From: JBHHZI01 sp046757965
GTDB lineage: Bacteria; Acidobacteriota; Polarisedimenticolia; SMYD01
DNA length: 10,288 nt
Assembly (NCBI GenBank): GCA_046757965.1
Contig: JBHHZI010000119.1
Span: 1-10,288, forward strand
Reading direction: 5' to 3'
Part shown: one piece after another, positions 5,741-10,288 of the stretch
Position numbering within the stretch: position 1 is the first letter of the stretch
Layout: each line of letters begins with the position of its first letter
Program-made: the position numbers and the translations under genes
The notes under the pieces: model-generated
Seen by the model: only the letters and a program-made list of their open reading frames with translations
What the model was told of the DNA's origin: nothing
Database searches by the model: none

Positions 5741-6141
5741 CCACTCCGACGCCGTTGATCGAGTACTACGGCACCGGCCGACGCAAGGCGGCGGTCGCCC
5801 GGGTCTTCCTCCGGCCTGGTGGCGGTGCCGTCACCGTCAACGGCCGCGCCATCGAATCGTACTTCCCCAACCTTCTCCATAGAATGGTGGTCAAGGTGCC
5901 GCTGAACCTGACCGAGACGGCGGAGCAGTTCGACGTTCTGGCCACGGTTCATGGCGGGGGCAACAGCGGGCAGGCGGATGCCGTCCGGCATGGCATCTCC
6001 CGGGCGCTGGTGAGGTTCAACGCCGACCTGAGAAAACAGCTGAAATCGGAAGGGCTCCTGACGCGGGATTCACGGATCAAGGAGCGCAAGAAGTACGGTC
6101 AGCCGGGAGCTCGCAAGCGGTTCCAGTTCTCGAAGCGCTGA
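5737..6141 (+). CDS. rpsI: 30S ribosomal protein S9
   Basis: S9 is a small-subunit head protein whose C-terminal tail reaches toward the P-site tRNA. The 134-residue sequence has YYGTGRRKAAVARVFLRPG (10-28), the conserved VNGRAIESYF (34-43), VHGGGNSGQADAVRHGISRA (71-90) and the hallmark basic tail ending RKRFQFSKR. Length is normal for the family (about 130). The start is GTG 5737, overlapping the rplM stop by 3 bases, with AGGAGA at 5725-5730 giving good spacing. Pairing of rplM with rpsI is one of the most widely conserved bacterial gene neighbourhoods, and the overlap implies coupled translation in equal amounts. Confidence 0.98.
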   Translation: MTTPTPLIEYYGTGRRKAAVARVFLRPGGGAVTVNGRAIESYFPNLLHRMVVKVPLNLTETAEQFDVLATVHGGGNSGQADAVRHGISRALVRFNADLRKQLKSEGLLTRDSRIKERKKYGQPGARKRFQFSKR

Positions 6142-6146
6142 GCCGG

Positions 6147-6178
6147 CCGGCGAGTGCGACACGGGGTCGCGACGCCGG
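6147..6178 (+). promoter_or_regulatory. Two-tier stem-loop between rpsI and rpsB
   Basis: An outer stem CCGGC (6147-6151)/GCCGG (6174-6178) encloses an inner stem GCGAC (6156-6160)/GTCGC (6166-6170) with loop ACGGG. It sits just before the rpsB Shine-Dalgarno. It could be a translational control structure for S2, mRNA processing site or GC-rich noise; I see no match to a named leader motif. Confidence 0.25.
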
Positions 6179-6197
6179 AGCACGGAAGGGAGGAGCG

Positions 6198-7079
<882 letters not shown>

Positions 7080-7138
7080 GCGACGTCGAGGGTGCATGGG
7101 GCCGGGTAGCGAAGGGTCCCGGGATCGATCGAGACCAG

Positions 7139-7152
7139 GGCCCGGACGGGCC
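7139..7152 (+). promoter_or_regulatory. Inverted repeat in the rpsB-tsf gap
   Basis: GGCCC-GGAC-GGGCC (7139-7152) is a perfect 5-bp stem with a 4-base loop, located 5 bases before the tsf Shine-Dalgarno (AGAGGA, 7158-7163). A hairpin here could adjust the amount of tsf relative to rpsB, but there is no T-run and no direct support. Confidence 0.2.
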
Positions 7153-7169
7153 GGATCAGAGGACACGTG

Positions 7170-7823
7170 ATGGAAATCAACGCATCGATGGTGAAGCAAC
7201 TCCGGGAACAGACCGGGGCCGGAATGATGGCCTGCAAGATGGCACTGCAGGAGGCGTCCGGCGACCTCGCTCAGGCGGTGATCGTTCTCCGCAAGAAGGG
7301 GCTGGCGGCCGCGGCGAAGAAGTCCGGCCGGACCACGGCCGAGGGTGCTGTACTCAGCTATGTCCACGCCGGCGGCAAGATCGGGGTGCTCGTCGAGGTG
7401 AACTGCGAGACGGACTTCGTGGCGAAGACCGACGATTTCACCGGTCTTGTCAAGGACATCGCCATGCATGTGGCGGCAAGCCGTCCGGAGTGGGTCCGCC
7501 GGGATGACGTGCCGGCCGACATCCAGGAGCGGGAACGGGCGATCTTCCGGGAGGCTGCCGTGGCCACCGGCAAGCCGGAGAAGGTCATCGACAAGATCGT
7601 CGATGGGAAAATGGATCGGTTCTTCCAGAACGTCTGCCTGCTGGATCAGGCGTTCGTCAAGGACCCTGACCACAGCGTGCAGGACATCGTGCACGCCGCG
7701 GTCGCGAAGCTCGGCGAGAACATCCAGGTGCGCCGATTCGTCCGTTTCGGGCTGGGCGAGGAACTCGATGAGGGCGGCCAGGTCTCGTCCTTGCCGCCCG
7801 GTGCGGAGGCCACGAGCCACTGA
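7170..7823 (+). CDS. tsf: Translation elongation factor Ts (short form)
   Basis: EF-Ts is the nucleotide exchange factor that releases GDP from EF-Tu. The N-terminal UBA-like helices are clear: MVKQLREQTGAGMMACKMAL (7-26). The core carries the signature VEVNCETDFVAKTDDF (75-90); the usual Asn after TDFVAR/K is Thr here. C-terminal HAAVAKLGENIQVRRFVRF (175-193) is also typical. At 217 residues it is shorter than the E. coli protein (about 283) and nearer the compact forms of Thermus or Thermotoga. The ATG at 7170 is preferred over an in-frame GTG at 7167 because AGAGGA (7158-7163) then has a 6-base spacing; the choice changes one residue. It follows rpsB as in most bacteria. Confidence 0.97.
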   Translation: MEINASMVKQLREQTGAGMMACKMALQEASGDLAQAVIVLRKKGLAAAAKKSGRTTAEGAVLSYVHAGGKIGVLVEVNCETDFVAKTDDFTGLVKDIAMHVAASRPEWVRRDDVPADIQERERAIFREAAVATGKPEKVIDKIVDGKMDRFFQNVCLLDQAFVKDPDHSVQDIVHAAVAKLGENIQVRRFVRFGLGEELDEGGQVSSLPPGAEATSH

Positions 7824-7858
7824 CCGGCGGGCGGGCCGGGTCACCTCGGAGGGACCGG

Positions 7859-8590
7859 ATGGCTTCCTCGGGATCGACATCGTACAAGCGGGTTCTCCTG
7901 AAGCTCTCGGGAGAGGCCCTTCTCGGCGAGCAGTCGTTTGGCATCGAGCACGCGGTCCTGGAGCGGATCGCGGGTGAACTGAGCGCTGCCACCGGATCCG
8001 GCGTGCAGGTGGCGGTGGTTCTCGGGGGCGGCAACATCTTCCGGGGCCTGGCCGGCAGGGGGCAGGGCGTCGACCGGGTCACCGGCGACCACATGGGTAT
8101 GCTGGCGACCGTCATCAATTCCCTGGCCCTCCAGAACGCGCTGGAGCACCACGGAGTCGATACCCGGGTTCTCTCGGCCCTGGAGATCCGCGCGGTGGCC
8201 GAGCCCTACATACGCCGCCGGGCCATCCGGCACCTGGAGAAGGGGCGCATCATCGTGATTGCCGCCGGCACCGGCAACCCGTACTTCACGACGGACTCGG
8301 CAGCGGCGCTGCGAGCCATGGAGGTGTCCGCCGACGTGTTGCTCAAGGGCACGAAGGTCGACGGTGTCTTCTCGTCGGATCCGGTCAAGGACCCGGAGGC
8401 GAAGCACCTGGCACGGATCAGCTACAAGCAGGTTCTGGCGCAGGGCCTGGCTGTCATGGATGCGACCGCGATCTCCCTGTGCATGGACAACGCCATGCCG
8501 ATCCGCGTGTTCGACATGACCCAGGCGGGCAACATTCTGGCGGCGGTTCGCGGGGAGGCGCTCGGGTCGATTGTCGGGACGGAGGTGTGA
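7859..8590 (+). CDS. pyrH: UMP kinase
   Basis: This hexameric cytoplasmic enzyme of the amino-acid-kinase fold phosphorylates UMP to UDP with ATP and is often allosterically controlled by UTP and GTP. The 243-residue protein has the family motifs in order: VLLKLSGEALLG (12-23), VVLGGGNIFRG (53-63), GDHMGMLATVINSLALQNAL (76-95), AAGTGNPYFTTDSAAALRA (135-153), LLKGTKVDGVFSSDP (161-175) and DATAISLCMDNAMPIRVFDM (201-220). GGAGGG at 7848-7853 lies 5 bases before ATG 7859. The stop overlaps the frr start (TGATG), so pyrH and frr are probably translated together. Neighbours rpsB-tsf-pyrH-frr form a widely conserved bacterial cluster. Confidence 0.98.
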   Translation: MASSGSTSYKRVLLKLSGEALLGEQSFGIEHAVLERIAGELSAATGSGVQVAVVLGGGNIFRGLAGRGQGVDRVTGDHMGMLATVINSLALQNALEHHGVDTRVLSALEIRAVAEPYIRRRAIRHLEKGRIIVIAAGTGNPYFTTDSAAALRAMEVSADVLLKGTKVDGVFSSDPVKDPEAKHLARISYKQVLAQGLAVMDATAISLCMDNAMPIRVFDMTQAGNILAAVRGEALGSIVGTEV

Positions 8591-9147
8591 TGCTCGACCA
8601 GATTCATGACGACGCCAGCACACGGATGGGCAAGACACTGGAGAATCTCCAGCACGAGCTGGCGACCATCCGGACCGGGCGAGCCTCTCTCGCCATTCTT
8701 GACGCCATTCGTGTCGACTACTACGGCACCCCGGGCCCCCTCAATCAGGTGGCCAAGCTGTCCGTCCCCGAGGCGTCGCTGATCGTGATCCAGCCGTGGG
8801 ATCCGGCGCTGATCGGCGACATCGAGAAGGCGATCCGGTCCTCGGACCTGGGATTGAATCCCACCAACGATGGCAAGCTGATCCGGCTGCCGATTCCACC
8901 CCTGACCGCCGAACGGCGTGCCATGTTGATCAAGAGGGTTCACACGCTTGGGGAGGAGACCAAGGGGGCCGTGCGCCACATCCGCCGCGATGCCAACGAC
9001 GCCGTCAAGAAGCTGCAGAAGGAGGGCAAGATCTCCCAGGACGACGAGCACCGCGCCTACGACCGGATCCAAAAGCTCACTGACGAGCGGTGTGGTGATG
9101 TCGACGGCCTGATCCGCCACAAGGACGCGGAATTGAAGGAGGTCTGA
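8590..9147 (+). CDS. frr: Ribosome recycling factor
   Basis: RRF works with EF-G to split post-termination ribosomes and free mRNA. The 185-residue length equals the family standard. Visible landmarks are MGKTLENLQHELATIRTGRA (13-32), VDYYGTPGPLNQVAKL (42-57), IQPWDPALIGDIEKAI (67-82), GLNPTNDGKLIRLPIPPLT (88-106), ERRAMLIKRVHTLGEETK (108-125) and the C-terminal helix QKLTDERCGDVDGLIRHKDA (161-180). ATG 8590 overlaps the pyrH stop by one base and is preceded by GGAGG (8581-8585). An in-frame start at 8479 would lie within pyrH and is rejected. The last codons contain a perfect AAGGAGGT (9136-9143), which may serve the following gene. Confidence 0.98.
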   Translation: MLDQIHDDASTRMGKTLENLQHELATIRTGRASLAILDAIRVDYYGTPGPLNQVAKLSVPEASLIVIQPWDPALIGDIEKAIRSSDLGLNPTNDGKLIRLPIPPLTAERRAMLIKRVHTLGEETKGAVRHIRRDANDAVKKLQKEGKISQDDEHRAYDRIQKLTDERCGDVDGLIRHKDAELKEV

Positions 9148-9168
9148 CGGCACGCGCCGCCTGCGCCG
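9148..9168 (+). promoter_or_regulatory. Hairpin between a distant Shine-Dalgarno and the ispD start
   Basis: CGG (9148-9150) plus CGC (9153-9155) can pair with GCG (9163-9165) plus CCG (9166-9168), leaving a two-base bulge and a 7-base loop. An alternative is CGGC-ACGC-GCCG (9148-9159). The first fold fills exactly the 21 bases between the frr stop and the ispD ATG, bringing AAGGAGGT (9136-9143) close to the start. Confidence 0.3.
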
Positions 9169-9864
9169 ATGCGCACTGTCGCACTCATCGTTGCCGCGGG
9201 GCGTGGCGAGAGGATGGGCGCCGCCGACCCGAAGCAGTTTCTCGCCGTCGCTGGCCGTCCCCTGGTGGCCCACTGTCTCGATCGGTTCGTGGCGGCCGGC
9301 GGCATCGACGAGATCGTGATCGCCTTGCCCTCGCCCCGTGATCTCGACACTCACATCACGCCCCACGGGCCGTGGCCCGTGCCGGTGCGTGCCGTCCAGG
9401 GAGGCGATACGCGCCAGAAGTCCGTGGGCGCCGCCCTGGAGGCCGCGGTGGGGGCCGACATGGTGGTCGTCCACGATGGGGCTCGACCGCTGGTGACGGT
9501 CGAGGCCATCCGGGAGGTGATGCGCCGGGCGGCAAGCACCGGCGCCGCCATCGTCGCGTCGATCTGCACCGACACCATCAAGGAGGTCGACAACGGCCAG
9601 GTGGTGCGCACCCTCGAGCGCGAGCGGCTGGTGCGCACGCAGACCCCCCAGGCCTTCCGGGCAGACTGGTTGCGCGAGGCCCATCGGGCGGCGGTGCGGG
9701 ACCGCTTCGCCGGCACCGATGACGCCGCACTGGTCGAGCGGCTCCGTCATCCGGTGGCCGTGGTCCTCGGTGAGCCGGCGAACATCAAGGTCACGACGCC
9801 TGGCGATCTGCTGCTGGTGGAGGGCCTGCTGCGTGCCGCGCGACCCCCCGGGACCGGGTCATGA
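9169..9864 (+). CDS. ispD: 2-C-methyl-D-erythritol 4-phosphate cytidylyltransferase
   Basis: IspD joins CTP to 2-C-methylerythritol 4-phosphate, forming CDP-ME in the non-mevalonate isoprenoid pathway. The 231-residue sequence has the nucleotidyltransferase signature ALIVAAGRGERMGAADPKQF (5-24), the strand VVVHDGARPLV (99-109), TDTIKEV (134-140), RTQTPQAF (156-163), TDDAALVE (183-190) and the C-terminal NIKVTTPGDL (205-214), all expected for the family. ATG 9169 is the only reasonable start: the frame is closed upstream by the frr stop, which lies in the same frame. No Shine-Dalgarno stands at normal distance; AAGGAGGT is 25 bases away, behind a potential hairpin. The stop overlaps the ispF start as ATGA. 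Confidence 0.97.
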   Translation: MRTVALIVAAGRGERMGAADPKQFLAVAGRPLVAHCLDRFVAAGGIDEIVIALPSPRDLDTHITPHGPWPVPVRAVQGGDTRQKSVGAALEAAVGADMVVVHDGARPLVTVEAIREVMRRAASTGAAIVASICTDTIKEVDNGQVVRTLERERLVRTQTPQAFRADWLREAHRAAVRDRFAGTDDAALVERLRHPVAVVLGEPANIKVTTPGDLLLVEGLLRAARPPGTGS

Positions 9865-10288
9865 CCCGCGTCGGGATCGGTCTCGATGTCCACGCCATGG
9901 CGCCGGACCGCCCGCTGGTCCTCGGTGGCGTGACCCTGTCGTCGGACGGCGGCCTGGCAGGCCACTCCGACGCCGATGTGCTCACCCATGCCGTCTGCGA
10001 CGCGCTGCTGGGCGCGGCCGGAGAAGGGGACCTGGGCCGGCATTTTCCGTCCAGCGAGGCGCGCTGGCGCGACGTCTCCAGCCTTCAGATGCTCTCCCGC
10101 GTCGCCGAGATGGTCCGCACCGCCGGCTGGGAGGTGACCAACATCGATGCCGTCGTGGTGGCCGAGCAGCCCCGCCTGGCCGGCCACCTGCGAGCCATGG
10201 CGGCTGCTCTGGCCGACTGTCTGGGCGTCGAGGCCGCCCGCGTGCACGTCAAGGCCACCAGCACCGACGGCCTCGGGACGATCGGGCG
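9861..10288 (+). CDS. ispF: 2-C-methyl-D-erythritol 2,4-cyclodiphosphate synthase (partial, 3' end outside)
   Basis: IspF cyclises the phosphorylated CDP-ME to MEcPP, releasing CMP; it is a trimeric, zinc-dependent enzyme of the same pathway as IspD. About 142 residues are present and only the last 15-20 are missing. GLDVH at 7-11 supplies zinc ligands Asp9 and His11. GHSDADVLTHAVCDALLGAA (34-53) supplies His43 and the conserved His35. GDLGRHFP (56-63) and INIDA-like TNIDAVVVAEQPRL (93-106) follow, and KATSTDGLG (131-139) is the nucleotide-binding segment, with Asp136 at the position usually taken by Glu. ATG 9861 overlaps the ispD stop by 3 bases without its own Shine-Dalgarno, so translation is probably coupled. 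Adjacent or fused ispD-ispF is common in bacteria. Confidence 0.96.
   Translation, partial: MTRVGIGLDVHAMAPDRPLVLGGVTLSSDGGLAGHSDADVLTHAVCDALLGAAGEGDLGRHFPSSEARWRDVSSLQMLSRVAEMVRTAGWEVTNIDAVVVAEQPRLAGHLRAMAAALADCLGVEAARVHVKATSTDGLGTIG

Noticed and set aside
8422..9750. Minus-strand open frame of 442 codons opposite frr and ispD
   Set aside because: Antisense to frr and ispD, whose family motifs are intact; no independent support.

Overview
The window is a stretch of bacterial chromosome of high G+C content, roughly two thirds by eye. It carries housekeeping genes packed tightly, with many 1- to 4-base stop/start overlaps. A type IV prepilin peptidase, a UbiE/MenG quinone methyltransferase and the non-mevalonate (MEP) isoprenoid genes ispD and ispF point to a free-living, respiring bacterium with type IV pili or type II secretion, most likely Gram-negative. 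The lineage cannot be fixed from this window. The coiled-coil protein at 1920-2714, with its short 'FTNDDLP' motif, resembles proteins I recall from Acidobacteriota and similar high-GC groups. That is a weak hint from memory, not a placement.

Layout. (1) 1-1751, plus strand: the 3' end of pilD, a zinc-ribbon SAM methyltransferase and a NodB-type polysaccharide deacetylase, each joined to the next by a GTGA overlap. (2) 1752-2714: a short intergenic region with a plausible promoter, then an exported or membrane-anchored coiled-coil protein of unknown function. (3) 2751-3461, minus strand: ubiE/menG, convergent with that gene and separated from it by a hairpin. (4) 3462-3567: a compact divergent promoter region in which both flanking genes may be leaderless. 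(5) 3568-5040, plus strand: a TRAM/[4Fe-4S] 5-methyluridine RNA methyltransferase (RlmD/TrmA family) with an odd palindrome-rich insert. (6) 5041-5254: two tandem sigma-70-like promoters and stem-loops. (7) 5255-10288, plus strand: rplM-rpsI-rpsB-tsf-pyrH-frr-ispD-ispF, with ispF running off the window.

How the genes work together. Block 7 couples ribosome building (L13, S9, S2), elongation (EF-Ts), ribosome recycling (RRF) and UMP phosphorylation to two enzymes of isoprenoid precursor synthesis. Isoprenoids feed the quinone tail modified by UbiE/MenG and the lipid carriers used for surface glycans. The methyltransferase and deacetylase of block 1 would suit surface-glycan modification, but their substrates cannot be read from the sequence.

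I saw no mobile element, CRISPR array, tRNA or rRNA, and no evidence of a new multi-gene system. The observations most worth checking are the in-frame, hairpin-dense insert in the RNA methyltransferase together with its Asp-to-Asn motif change, the apparently leaderless divergent pair, the stranded Shine-Dalgarno sequence before ispD, and the uncharacterised coiled-coil protein.
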